Shown: one piece after another, positions 8,124 through 16,593 of the stretch
Numbering within the stretch: position 1 is the stretch's first letter
Layout of the letters: every line of letters begins with the position of its first letter
Origin: Actinomycetes bacterium
Lineage (GTDB): Bacteria; Actinomycetota; Acidimicrobiia; Acidimicrobiales; Bog-793
Assembly: GCA_021838945.1 (NCBI GenBank)
Contig: JAKCCH010000009.1
Span: 1-54,373, forward strand
Direction: 5' to 3'
Length of the DNA stretch: 54,373 bases
The notes under the pieces: generated by a model
Told to the model about the DNA's origin: nothing
The model's database searches: none
The model's input: the letters and a program-made list of their open reading frames with translations, nothing else
Position numbers and translations under genes: made by a program

Positions 8124-9217
8124 TCGTCGTCGTGAAGGTCGGGACGACCTCGGTCACCCTCGCCGACGGTGGCGTCGACCGCTCAGCCGTCGACCGGCTC
8201 GCCTCCGAGCTGTCGCACGTCCGCCATCTCGGCCACCGAGCCGTGCTCGTGACCTCTGGCGCCGTCACCGCCGGCGTCGCTGCACTCCTCCCCGGGGGCA
8301 GCAGGCCGAGCGATCCGGTGACGTTGCAGGCGCTTGCCTCGATCGGCCAGCACCGCCTGATGCGCGTCTACGACGACGCCTTCGCCGCCGAAGGGATGCT
8401 GGCCGGCCAGGTGTTGCTCGCGCCGACCGACTTCGCCGAGCGGCAGCGGTACCTCCACGCTCGTGACACGCTCCACCGGCTGCTCGAGCTCGGTGTGGTG
8501 CCGGTCGTGAACGAGAACGACGCGATCGCTGACGACGAGATCCGTTTCGGCGACAACGACCGGCTGGCCGCGCTCGTCGCGCACCTGCTCAACGCCGACC
8601 TCATGGTGCTCCTCACGGACCTGCCCGGGCTGTTCTCGGCGGATCCGCGCGTCGACTCCGGCGCGACGCTGATCGAGGAGGTGAGGGAGATCGACCACGA
8701 TCTGGAGCAGGCGGCGGGCGGAACCCTCTCCGACAGCGCCCGGGGCGGCATGGCCTCGAAGATCGCCGCCGCCAAGATGGCGGCCTGGTCCGGCGTCCTC
8801 ACGGTCATCGCAGCCGCAGACCGCCCCTCGGTGCTCGTGGACGCCGTGAGCGGCGAGCACAGCGGGCTCGGGACGGTCTTCCTCCCCCACGAGCGGCGGC
8901 TGCCCGCCCGCAAGCTCTGGATCGCCTTCGCACTGCGCCCGAAAGGACGAGTCCTCGTCGACGAGGGCGCCCGCGACGCCATCGTCCGGCGCTCGACGAG
9001 CCTCCTGCCGGCAGGCGTGACCTCGGTCGAGGGCTCCTTTGCAGCCGAGGACGCCGTGGAGATCGCCGGCCCCGACGGGGTCGTCGTCGCGAAGGGGATC
9101 TCGAGCCTTCCCTCCGACCGGAGCGGGGAGTGGATCGGCCGCCGGACCAACGAGCTGCCGGGCGGCCTCCCGGCCGAGGTCGTGCACCGGGACGACCTGG
9201 TCGTGCTCGCCGAATAG
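8120..9217 (+). CDS. proB: Glutamate 5-kinase
   Basis: A 365-residue enzyme that phosphorylates L-glutamate in the first step of proline synthesis. The amino-acid kinase domain shows 'VVVKVGTTSVT', 'VTSGAVTAG', 'VPVVNENDAIADDEIRFGDND' and 'LLTDLPGLF', followed by the 'GGMASKIAAAKMA' signature. A C-terminal PUA domain follows from 'KGRVLVDEGARDAIV', as in long-form ProB. I chose GTG 8120 (overlapping the obg stop as GTGA) because the kinase strand begins there; ATG 8105 is an in-frame alternative adding five residues. proA lies downstream but is separated by an unrelated gene. Confidence 0.94.
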   Translation: MIVVVKVGTTSVTLADGGVDRSAVDRLASELSHVRHLGHRAVLVTSGAVTAGVAALLPGGSRPSDPVTLQALASIGQHRLMRVYDDAFAAEGMLAGQVLLAPTDFAERQRYLHARDTLHRLLELGVVPVVNENDAIADDEIRFGDNDRLAALVAHLLNADLMVLLTDLPGLFSADPRVDSGATLIEEVREIDHDLEQAAGGTLSDSARGGMASKIAAAKMAAWSGVLTVIAAADRPSVLVDAVSGEHSGLGTVFLPHERRLPARKLWIAFALRPKGRVLVDEGARDAIVRRSTSLLPAGVTSVEGSFAAEDAVEIAGPDGVVVAKGISSLPSDRSGEWIGRRTNELPGGLPAEVVHRDDLVVLAE

Positions 9218-9220
9218 CGT
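9215..9220 (+). promoter_or_regulatory. -10 box TAGCGT overlapping the proB stop codon
   Basis: TAGCGT includes the proB stop TAG and ends 7 nt before ATG 9228, which has no SD. This is the leaderless pattern seen at many genes here. Confidence 0.6.
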
Positions 9221-9227
9221 GTCGACC

Positions 9228-10109
9228 ATGCCTGGCGAGATCTACTTCGTCCCGACGGACGCCAACGGCCACCAGTGGGTGGGTGACGACGAGACCGTCT
9301 GGCCGCTGCCGACGCGCTCCCCGGACGGGAGCTTTGAGCCCGGCGCGGCCGTGACTCCCGACACCGGGTCACCAGTGGTGTTGCTCGACCTGGACGGGCT
9401 GCTCGACGACCTCGGCGAGCGCATCTTCGTGGCCGAGGTGGTCGATGCCGTGGGCTTGGCGGCTCGGGGAGGGCGCCTCGTACGGGAGACGGCGTGGAGC
9501 CTGCACGAGGCGGCGCGCTTCGCCCTCGACTGCGCCGAGCACGTCGTCATGGAGCCCGAGTCCTTCAAGCTGCCGAGCGGCCCGACCCTCGCAGACGTCT
9601 TCCGCTCCGCCCGGCAATACCTCGACCGTGACGAGAGGCGCCCGGGCGACGGGCTGCTCGAGCGGATGTCCCGCATCGCGCTCGCTCGGCGGCTCCGCCA
9701 CCTCGGCGACCGCGTGGCGGACCTCGCCTTCCAGATCACGATCGAGGACGAAGCGGACGATCTCGAAGCGCTCGACGACCCGGGCTGGACCGCCACGGCG
9801 GCGGTCCGTGAAGCGGTGCTCTCGGCGACCGAGGCGATCCGGCACGATGCGTTCCCACGGCTGCTCGAGTCACAGAACCGCCGCTACGAGGCCGACTCGG
9901 CCGTCGACCTGCCGAGCGAGCTGATCTCGACGCCCTGGGGCAACTTCTCGGCGGGCAACCGGGCCGGCATCGTACCGGCGTGGGTGGCCGCCCGCGACGC
10001 CGCCGAGCGCGCACGGCAGGCCGTCGGTGACGCGAACGAGGCAACAGCGGGAGCCGAGGAGCGTGCCTGGCAGCGCAACAGGCTGGCTGAAGCACTCGGC
10101 ATCGCCTGA
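9228..10109 (+). CDS. Conserved-looking hypothetical protein between proB and proA
   Basis: I do not recognise this 293-residue protein. It is soluble, acidic and predicted largely helical after residue ~60, without signal peptide, membrane segment or an obvious enzyme motif. The N-terminal ~50 residues ('GEIYFVPTDANGHQWVGDDE') look like a small beta domain. A segment 'VVLLDLDGLLDDL' follows, then a long helical region rich in Arg/Glu/Ala. A short conserved-looking stretch near the end reads 'ISTPWGNFSAGNRAGIVP'. Codon use resembles its neighbours, so it is a real native gene. The start ATG 9228 is supported by the -10 box 7 nt upstream; the longer open frame overlaps proB and is not credible. 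Position suggests an amino-acid or general housekeeping link, but that is only inference. Confidence 0.75.
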   Translation: MPGEIYFVPTDANGHQWVGDDETVWPLPTRSPDGSFEPGAAVTPDTGSPVVLLDLDGLLDDLGERIFVAEVVDAVGLAARGGRLVRETAWSLHEAARFALDCAEHVVMEPESFKLPSGPTLADVFRSARQYLDRDERRPGDGLLERMSRIALARRLRHLGDRVADLAFQITIEDEADDLEALDDPGWTATAAVREAVLSATEAIRHDAFPRLLESQNRRYEADSAVDLPSELISTPWGNFSAGNRAGIVPAWVAARDAAERARQAVGDANEATAGAEERAWQRNRLAEALGIA

Positions 10110-10149
10110 GCCGACCGGCTTGGCTCCCGGGGCTGAGGCAGACGGCAGG

Positions 10150-10155
10150 TAGCCT
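10150..10155 (+). promoter_or_regulatory. -10 box TAGCCT for leaderless proA
   Basis: TAGCCT ends 6 nt before the proA ATG at 10162. No SD is present in this gap, so translation probably starts at the mRNA 5' end. Confidence 0.65.
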
Positions 10156-10161
10156 GTCGGT

Positions 10162-11412
10162 ATGTCACCCGCCTCGCTCGGCGAGCTGGCGCAGCGCGCC
10201 AGGGCTGCCGCCCCGTCGCTCGCCCTCGCGAGCGGCGCTGCGAGGAACGAGGCGCTCTGCCGTGCCGCTGACCTGCTCACAGAGGCGAGCGAGGACATCC
10301 TGCGGGCGAACCGGGCCGACGTCGACCGAGCCCGAACCGCCGGGTCGGCGACGGCAGTGGACCGTCTCCGTCTCGACACGCGGCGGGTGGAGGCAATGGC
10401 CGAGGGGCTGCGAGCAGTGGCTGCCCTGCCCGATCCGGTCGGCGAGGTCGTGGAGGGCGCCGTCCGGCCCAACGGGCTCGTCGTCGAGCGGGTGCGGGTG
10501 CCGCTCGGTGTCGTCGGCGTGATCTACGAGAACCGGCCGAACGTGACGGCCGACGCGGCAGGGTTGTGCGTGAAGGCCGGGAACGTCGCGTTCCTGCGGG
10601 GCTCGGCCGGCGCGCTCGAGTCCAACAGGGCGATCTCACGAGTGCTGCGCGAAGGGCTCGCCAAGGCGGGGCTGCCCGAGGACGGTGTGCTGCTCGTGGA
10701 GGACACGTCACACGAGACAGCGCGTGAGTTCGTGCGGCTGAAGGGCGTCATCGACTGCCTCATTCCCCGCGGCGGACCCGCCCTCATCTCGATGGTCGAG
10801 CAGCACGCCACCGTGCCGTGGGTGATCGACGGCGACGGCAACTGCCATGTCTACGTCGACGGGTCGGCGGACCTCGAGATGGCTCGGCGGATCGTCGTGA
10901 ACGCGAAGACATCGCGGCCGAGCGTCTGCAACGCTGCCGAGTCGCTCGTCGTCCATGCCGGCATCGCCCGCGACTTCCTCCCGCGAGTCGGGAGCGAGCT
11001 CGTCGAAGCCGGCGTGGAGCTCGTGGGTGACGGCGAGGCCCGGGCGATCTTCTCCCACATGGGGGCTGCCTCCGAGGAAGACTTCGCGACCGAGTTCCTC
11101 GCTCTCAAGATGTCGGTCGCAGTCGTGCGCGACCTCGACGCCGCGATCGCGCACGTCAGGCGGTACTCCTCCGGCCACTCCGAGGCGATCGTGACGCGAG
11201 ACCTGGAAGCGGCAAGCCGGTTCGTGAGGGAGGTGGACGCGGCAGCCGTGCTCGTGAACGCGTCGACGCGCTTCGTCGACGGCGGTGAGCTCGGGCTCGG
11301 GGCCGAGGTCGGGATCTCGACGCAGAAGCTGCACGCCCGCGGCCCGATGGGGCTGCGCGAGCTCACATCGGTGAAGTACGTCGTCTACGGGGAAGGGCAG
11401 ATCAGGACGTGA
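10162..11412 (+). CDS. proA: Gamma-glutamyl phosphate reductase
   Basis: A 416-residue NADPH-dependent enzyme that makes glutamate-5-semialdehyde, the second step of proline synthesis after ProB. It is a member of the ALDH superfamily. Family motifs include 'VPLGVVGVIYENRPNVTADA', 'LCVKAGNVAFLRG', 'CLIPRGGPALI', the catalytic cysteine in 'SRPSVCNAAESL', and 'GLGAEVGISTQKLHARGPMG' near the C-terminus. ATG 10162 sits 6 nt after a TAGCCT box and gives a standard N-terminus. It has its own promoter, separate from proB, with the MoxR-type ATPase gene starting 16 nt after its stop. Confidence 0.96.
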   Translation: MSPASLGELAQRARAAAPSLALASGAARNEALCRAADLLTEASEDILRANRADVDRARTAGSATAVDRLRLDTRRVEAMAEGLRAVAALPDPVGEVVEGAVRPNGLVVERVRVPLGVVGVIYENRPNVTADAAGLCVKAGNVAFLRGSAGALESNRAISRVLREGLAKAGLPEDGVLLVEDTSHETAREFVRLKGVIDCLIPRGGPALISMVEQHATVPWVIDGDGNCHVYVDGSADLEMARRIVVNAKTSRPSVCNAAESLVVHAGIARDFLPRVGSELVEAGVELVGDGEARAIFSHMGAASEEDFATEFLALKMSVAVVRDLDAAIAHVRRYSSGHSEAIVTRDLEAASRFVREVDAAAVLVNASTRFVDGGELGLGAEVGISTQKLHARGPMGLRELTSVKYVVYGEGQIRT

Positions 11413-11428
11413 GTGAAGTGGAGCGGTC

Positions 11429-12358
11429 GTGAGCGGTGGTCAGGTCATGGGAGAGGGTGCTCGTTTCTCCTCGGTGACCCAGGTGCGCGAGGGCCTTGCC
11501 TCGGTCGGGTACCTCGCCGACGACGGGCTCGCCGGCGTCGTCTACCTCGCCGACCGGCTGGGCAAGCCCGTGCTCGTGGAGGGCCCCGCCGGTACCGGGA
11601 AGACCGAGCTCGCGAAGTCGGTCGCCCGCTTGACCGGTGCGCGGCTCATCCGGCTGCAGTGCTACGAGGGCCTCGACGAGTCGAAGGCCCTCTACGAGTG
11701 GAATTACAAGAAGCAGCTGCTCCGCATCCAGGTCGAACAGGGCGCCGGTTGGGAGGAGATCGAGGAGGACATCTTCTCCGAGCCCTTCCTCTTGTCGCGC
11801 CCCCTCCTCGAGGCGATCCGCGCGACCGAGCCTGTCGTGCTCTTGATCGACGAGGTGGACCGGGTCGAGATCGAGACCGAGGCGCTGCTGCTCGAGATCC
11901 TCTCGGACTACCAGGTGTCGATCCCCGAGCTCGGCACGGTCGTCGCCAACCAGATCCCGCTCGTCTTCCTCACGTCGAACAACACCCGCGAGCTGTCCGA
12001 GGCCCTGAAGCGACGCTGCCTGTTCCTGCACCTCGACTACCCGTCTGTCGAGCGCGAGCGGGCGATCGTGCTCGCGAAGGTGCCGGACATCACCGAGCAG
12101 CTGGCGGACCAGGTCGCCCGCATCGTCCGGTCCCTGCGCTCGCTCGACCTCAAGAAACACCCCTCCATCTCCGAGACGCTCGACTGGGCGAGGACCCTCG
12201 TGCTGCTCGGCATCCAGTCGGTCGACGAGGCGACGGCGCGCTCGACGCTCCACCTCCTCCTCAAGTACCGCTCCGACATCGACACGGCCGCGAAGGAGCT
12301 GTCGGTGGCGACCTCGGAGGCCTCGGCCTCGGTGTCCGCGGCGGCGTCCTCCCGCTGA
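11429..12358 (+). CDS. MoxR-family AAA+ ATPase
   Basis: A 309-residue MoxR-type AAA+ protein. Walker A is 'GPAGTGKT' (52-59) and Walker B is 'LLIDEVDR' (~140). The sensor region 'LVFLTSNNTRELSEALKRRCLF' with an Arg finger and a C-terminal lid complete the fold. It resembles the CoxD subgroup of MoxR proteins, which act as chaperones or metal-insertion factors with a VWA partner. That partner follows 25 nt downstream. GTG 11429 is the first sensible start; several in-frame Met/Val choices exist within 7 codons. No carbon-monoxide dehydrogenase genes are nearby, so the client is unknown. Confidence 0.88.
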   Translation: MSGGQVMGEGARFSSVTQVREGLASVGYLADDGLAGVVYLADRLGKPVLVEGPAGTGKTELAKSVARLTGARLIRLQCYEGLDESKALYEWNYKKQLLRIQVEQGAGWEEIEEDIFSEPFLLSRPLLEAIRATEPVVLLIDEVDRVEIETEALLLEILSDYQVSIPELGTVVANQIPLVFLTSNNTRELSEALKRRCLFLHLDYPSVERERAIVLAKVPDITEQLADQVARIVRSLRSLDLKKHPSISETLDWARTLVLLGIQSVDEATARSTLHLLLKYRSDIDTAAKELSVATSEASASVSAAASSR

Positions 12359-12383
12359 TCGGGTTGGCGCCGGGGTCTTCAGC

Positions 12384-13910
12384 GTGCTCGACGTCCTCAC
12401 CGGTTTCGTCTCCGAGCTGCGCAGCTCCGGCCTGCCCGTCTCGGTGACGGAGGCGGCCGACGCCGCAGAGGCGATCCGGCACCTTCCGCTCGAGGACCGG
12501 CAGGCGATCAAGTACGCCCTCGGGGCGACTCTCGTGAAGTCGTCGGCTCACTGGCGGGCCTTCGACACGGCCTTCGAGGTCTACTTCTCCATGCGGGGGC
12601 CCCAGTACGACATCGCGAGGGACGACGACCTCTCGGGGCGGGTGGAGGACACCGACGGTGCGGGCTCCGGAGCCGGTCGGGGGCGTGGGCGGGGCGAAGG
12701 CGAGTCCGGTGCCGGTGGCCTCGAGATGGTGAGCGCGGAGGAGATCGCCGCCATGCTGTACCGGGCGCTTCGCGACGGCGAGCAGGCGATGCTCGGGGCG
12801 GTGGCTCGACTGGCCGTCGGGCGTTTCGCCGGGATGGAGCCCGGCAGGCCTGTCGGCGGCACGTACTACCTCTACCGCACGCTCCGGAACCTCGACCTCG
12901 ACGGGGTGCTCGCCCGCCTGATCGGTGAGGCCCGAGCCTCCGTCGAGGGCGGCCGGCCGATGCCCGGAGAAGGCGACGGCGAGGCGCCCGTGCCGGGACC
13001 GATCCTGCGCGGACGTGAGCTCGGGCACTTGACGCCGCTCGAGGAGCGGCTGCTCGAGGACGAGTACAAGTCGCGCATCGAGGAGCTGCGCCGAGAGATC
13101 GAGGCCGAGATCCGTCGCCGGCTCGTCGCCGACCGCGGTGTCGAGGCACTGGCGAAGTCGCTGCGCAAGCCGCTGCCCGAGGACGTGGACTTCATGCACG
13201 CGACGCGAGAAGAGCTCGTGCTGATGCGCCGCGCGATCCAGCCGCTCACGCGCAAGCTGCAGGCGAGGCTGGCGCGCAAGCGCCGCCATCTGCGCCGTGG
13301 CGCGCTCGACTTCCGCTCGACGATGCGCCACTCGCTCTCCTATGGTGGCGTTCCCGCCGAGCCCCGCTTCCGCCACCCGCGCCCGGCGAAGCCGGAGATC
13401 TTCGTGATCGCCGACATCTCCGGATCCGTCGCCGCCTTCGCCCGGTTCACGCTGCACCTCGTCCATGCGATCGCGTCGCAGTTCTCGCAGGTGCGGAGCT
13501 TTGTCTTCATCGACGGGCTCGACGAGGTGACGCAGATCTTCGAGCGTTCCGAGACGGTGACCGAGGCCGTGCACCGGGTGAACCAGGAAGCCGACGTCGT
13601 GTGGGTGGACGGGCACTCGGACTACGGGCACGCCCTCGGCGTCTTCTTCCAGCGGTGGGGGCAGGACGTGGGGCCGAAGACGAGCATCCTCCTGCTCGGG
13701 GACGCCCGTTCGAACTACCACGCGCCCGAGGCGTGGGTGCTGAAGGAGCTGCGCCGCCGAGCCCGGCACGTCTACTGGCTCAACCCCGAACCGCGCTCGT
13801 ACTGGGGCAGCGGCGACTCGATCATCGAGCACTACTCGCAGTTCTGCGACGGCGTGTACGAGTGCCGCAACCTGCGCCAGCTCGAAGCGTTCGTCGAGCA
13901 CCTCGTCTGA
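12384..13910 (+). CDS. VWA domain protein, CoxE-like
   Basis: A 508-residue soluble protein of the CoxE/VWA family that partners with MoxR ATPases. The N-terminal ~330 residues are helical and charged, with a Gly/Arg/Glu-rich low-complexity insert around residues 90-115 ('GAGSGAGRGRGRGEGESGAG'). The C-terminal von Willebrand A domain has the MIDAS motif D344-I-S-G-S and 'GHSDYGHAL' for the metal-coordinating Thr/Ser loop region. It ends 'YECRNLRQLEAFVEHLV', typical of CoxE-like proteins. GTG 12384 is the only start near the beginning of the conserved region. The pair likely remodels or activates an unidentified metalloenzyme. Confidence 0.85.
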   Translation: MLDVLTGFVSELRSSGLPVSVTEAADAAEAIRHLPLEDRQAIKYALGATLVKSSAHWRAFDTAFEVYFSMRGPQYDIARDDDLSGRVEDTDGAGSGAGRGRGRGEGESGAGGLEMVSAEEIAAMLYRALRDGEQAMLGAVARLAVGRFAGMEPGRPVGGTYYLYRTLRNLDLDGVLARLIGEARASVEGGRPMPGEGDGEAPVPGPILRGRELGHLTPLEERLLEDEYKSRIEELRREIEAEIRRRLVADRGVEALAKSLRKPLPEDVDFMHATREELVLMRRAIQPLTRKLQARLARKRRHLRRGALDFRSTMRHSLSYGGVPAEPRFRHPRPAKPEIFVIADISGSVAAFARFTLHLVHAIASQFSQVRSFVFIDGLDEVTQIFERSETVTEAVHRVNQEADVVWVDGHSDYGHALGVFFQRWGQDVGPKTSILLLGDARSNYHAPEAWVLKELRRRARHVYWLNPEPRSYWGSGDSIIEHYSQFCDGVYECRNLRQLEAFVEHLV

Positions 13911-13940
13911 GCCCGCTCCGGGCCAGCCCCGGTACCTCGG

Positions 13941-13946
13941 TAGCCT
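13941..13946 (+). promoter_or_regulatory. -10 box TAGCCT for leaderless histidine phosphatase gene
   Basis: TAGCCT ends 7 nt before GTG 13954, with no SD between. Confidence 0.6.
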
Positions 13947-13953
13947 CTGTTCC

Positions 13954-14763
13954 GTGGACTCGCCTGCAGTGCTCGCCCGGTCGATCGCGCCCGGGAGCAG
14001 GCTCGCGATCATCCGCCACGGCGAGGCGGTGAGCAACGCAGAGGACACGGTCGGCGGCCACGACACCTGCCAGGGCCTGACCCGGCACGGCCGCCGCCAG
14101 GTCGAGGCACTGGCGGAGCGCCTGCGCAGGACCCGTGAGCTCGAAGGGGCGGCGGCGCTCTACTCGAGCATCCTGCCACGCTCCATCGAGACGGCCGAGA
14201 TCCTCGCACCTGTCCTCGGCGACCTCCCCGTGCTCCGCACCTGCTCGCTCTGCGAACGCCACGTCGGCGAAGCGGACGGGTTGACGTGGGCCGAGTACGA
14301 GGCGCGCTACGGGCGCGAGGTGCCGGGAGTGGACGACTACCGCGAGTTCGCACCCGGCGGGGAGTCCTGGGCCGGCTTCCTCGACCGAGCGGCGGACGCC
14401 ATGTACTCCGTCATGGAGCGCCACCCTGGTGAGCTGGTCGTGATCGCCGGCCATGGAGGCCTGATCGGCACGTCGGTCATCCGCTTCCTCGGGGTCCCCG
14501 GAAACGGGTCGGGATTCCGCGGCTATGCCGACAACTCCTCGATAACCGAGTGGGAGTGGACCGGCAAGCGGTGGTGGTTCGTGCGGTACAACGACGCCGC
14601 CCACCTCGACGCCGCCGAGTGGGGAACAGAGCGCGGACTGCGCCTTGCAGCCCCCGGGTGGGTGAGCGGAGAGCCTCCCGAGCCGATCGCAGAGCCGGGA
14701 GGAAACCCGGCGTCAGCCCCCGGCGGCGCGGCTCAGCAGGCGAAGTCCGGGTCGTACGGGTAG
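13954..14763 (+). CDS. Histidine phosphatase (phosphoglycerate mutase-like) family protein
   Basis: A 269-residue member of the histidine phosphatase superfamily. The phospho-acceptor motif is R21-H22-G-E, with 'QGLTRHGRRQVEALAERL', 'SSILPRSIETAEIL', an acidic catalytic region, and the second His in 'VVIAGHGGLIGT' (H167). Substrate cannot be told from sequence; broad-specificity phosphatases, GpgP-like phosphatases and cofactor-dependent mutases all share these motifs. The ~40-residue Pro/Gly/Ala-rich tail is unusual. GTG 13954 is supported by the -10 box upstream. Its 3' end overlaps the convergent gene on the minus strand by 31 bp. Confidence 0.85.
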   Translation: MDSPAVLARSIAPGSRLAIIRHGEAVSNAEDTVGGHDTCQGLTRHGRRQVEALAERLRRTRELEGAAALYSSILPRSIETAEILAPVLGDLPVLRTCSLCERHVGEADGLTWAEYEARYGREVPGVDDYREFAPGGESWAGFLDRAADAMYSVMERHPGELVVIAGHGGLIGTSVIRFLGVPGNGSGFRGYADNSSITEWEWTGKRWWFVRYNDAAHLDAAEWGTERGLRLAAPGWVSGEPPEPIAEPGGNPASAPGGAAQQAKSGSYG

Positions 14764-16502
14764 TTGTTGCTGCCCGGCGTCTCCTGGACCATCTGAACGG
14801 TCCCGCCCCCGAAGTCGTACTGGCCGGTGCACCAGGCCTGCAGCGCGCTCGGCTTCTCGTAGCCGGACGAGACCGGATAGGGAGGTGAGGTCCACGGTGC
14901 CCCGGCGACCCAGATCGGGAGGGTGCCGCCGCTCGGCGTGTACGAGCCCGTGATGGCGTTCCACTGGAGCGCCGTCGAGTACACGCCCGGGATGAGCCCG
15001 TCCTTGCGCAGCGCATCGAGGGCGCCCTGGATCGTGCCGTCGTCGAGCTTCTGCTCGCACGACCACCACTCGCCGGCTGCAGCGTCGTTCCACTCCCCGG
15101 ACGCACACTGGTCGTTCTCGATGTCGAGCCACCACCGCTTGGCCCAGGCGTTCTCCGACTTGGCGTACGAGACGGCTTCGACGGCGGCGTTGTAGCCGTA
15201 GTTGTAGGCGAGACAGGCGGGCTTTGCGCTCGAGGCGAGATCGGCACACGTGCCCGCGGGCCCGCTCTGATCGATCGTGGACGTCGAGGCAGGGGAGTTC
15301 AGAAACAGGTACAGCTGATAGTGCGGTGCCAGGGTGCCGTTCGGGAGCGTCGCCTTCTTCGCCCATGCCACTTCGGGCGAGAGGCAGGGGTTGTAGGAGT
15401 CGACGGCCCATCCGTCGACCCCCACGACGGCGATGGTGTAGGCGGTGGTGGCAGCCGGGTAGCCCGGTGGTCCCGGGAGGGGGCCGGCCGCAGCGGAACC
15501 GGACGAGGCACACTGGGGCCAGTTGATGTCGTAACCGATGGTCCCGGCGGGGTACGTGCCTCCGCCGGCGAGCTGGACCGGGCGAGCCCTCGCGATGGCG
15601 ACTATCGCCGTCGGACCGCTGCGCCGGGCGAGACCACCGCGTGACGGGACACCGCCCGGCACGACGTAGCCGGTCGAGGAGACGGCCCAGTAGCCCGCCA
15701 CCGGGGCCGCCGTCATGCCGACGACCGCTCCCTTGTTCGCGAGGATCGCGGGTGGTGGCACTGCCGGGCTCGCGCTCCCAAATGAGGTCACGTAACCCTT
15801 CGCGTTCACCAACCAGTAGCCCTTGCTGTTCGGTGCCCGTGCCATCCCGACGATCGGCACGCCGCCCGTCTTGTCCCGCAGGTTCCCGTACAACGGCGAG
15901 GGGCCGAGGTGGTAGACGATCCCGATCGAATTGACGGCCCACGCACCCTTGCCGCTGCTCATCACGGCGAAACCGACGATCGGGGCGTGTTGAGCCTTCC
16001 ACCACAAGAGCGAGGGGATCGGCTGGGCATCGCCGAAGGCCGTCACGATCCCGCTCGCGTCGCACAGCCAGTACCCGCCGCCGTCTCGCGTCGAGACGAT
16101 GGCGATCACGTCGTGCGCGCTCGTGTAGGGCTTCCCGCTCAAGGACCCGAAGTAACGTGCATCCCCGAACGGGAACACGCTGCCGTCCTGCGCCACGAGC
16201 CAGTAGCCGCGGCCGTCAGGTGTCACGGCCATACCGACGATCGGGGCGGCGAGGTGGGAGCTCTCCTCGCCTCCGAAGTTCGCGGCGCCGCCGAAGCTCG
16301 TGACGGTGCCGTCGGCGGACACGAGGTCGTAGGCAAGCGCCGAGAAAGGGACGCTGCTGATCCGTGTGCTCGTCTCGAGCGAGGTCGACGTGCCCGAAGC
16401 GCCGGCGCCGGACGCCTCGGTCAGCAGCGCGGCGCCGACGACGAGCGCGGCCATCGCACCGATCACATGCCGAGCCCTCTGTGACGAACGAGATCCGATC
16501 AC
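14733..16502 (-). CDS. Secreted repeat protein with C-terminal GH25-like domain
   Basis: A 589-residue exported protein. A signal peptide (~1-36, 'GAMAALVVGAALLTEASGAGA') precedes about five degenerate ~45-residue repeats. Each has the pattern 'I-V-G-M-A-x-T-P-D-G-x-G-Y-W-L-V-x-x-D-G-x-V-x-x-F-G-D-A', which look like blades of a beta-propeller and are abundant in Acidimicrobiia surface proteins. From ~residue 310 a TIM-barrel-like domain begins with 'GTIGYDINWPQC' and contains 'WWLDIEN', the D-x-E arrangement of GH25-type lysozyme relatives, plus several cysteines. A cell-wall hydrolase or binding function is inferred. GTG 16502 directly precedes the basic start of the signal peptide, with GGAGGGG about 13 nt upstream. 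The stop lies inside the 3' end of the convergent phosphatase gene. Confidence 0.8.
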   Translation of the reverse strand: MIGSRSSQRARHVIGAMAALVVGAALLTEASGAGASGTSTSLETSTRISSVPFSALAYDLVSADGTVTSFGGAANFGGEESSHLAAPIVGMAVTPDGRGYWLVAQDGSVFPFGDARYFGSLSGKPYTSAHDVIAIVSTRDGGGYWLCDASGIVTAFGDAQPIPSLLWWKAQHAPIVGFAVMSSGKGAWAVNSIGIVYHLGPSPLYGNLRDKTGGVPIVGMARAPNSKGYWLVNAKGYVTSFGSASPAVPPPAILANKGAVVGMTAAPVAGYWAVSSTGYVVPGGVPSRGGLARRSGPTAIVAIARARPVQLAGGGTYPAGTIGYDINWPQCASSGSAAAGPLPGPPGYPAATTAYTIAVVGVDGWAVDSYNPCLSPEVAWAKKATLPNGTLAPHYQLYLFLNSPASTSTIDQSGPAGTCADLASSAKPACLAYNYGYNAAVEAVSYAKSENAWAKRWWLDIENDQCASGEWNDAAAGEWWSCEQKLDDGTIQGALDALRKDGLIPGVYSTALQWNAITGSYTPSGGTLPIWVAGAPWTSPPYPVSSGYEKPSALQAWCTGQYDFGGGTVQMVQETPGSNNYPYDPDFAC

Positions 16503-16526
16503 CGCGCACCGCCCCTCCGGTAGGGC

Positions 16527-16532
16527 AGTTTA
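16527..16532 (-). promoter_or_regulatory. Putative -10 box TAAACT for the secreted repeat protein
   Basis: Read on the minus strand, TAAACT lies 24 nt upstream of GTG 16502, leaving a short leader that contains a GGAGG SD. It is the most AT-rich hexamer in the 91-nt gap before the DAHP synthase stop. Confidence 0.5.
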
Positions 16533-16593
16533 TTCGGTCAGTCGTGCTCAATCCACAGTAGCCACACGAGCAACAGCAGCCACGGTCTCGCCG

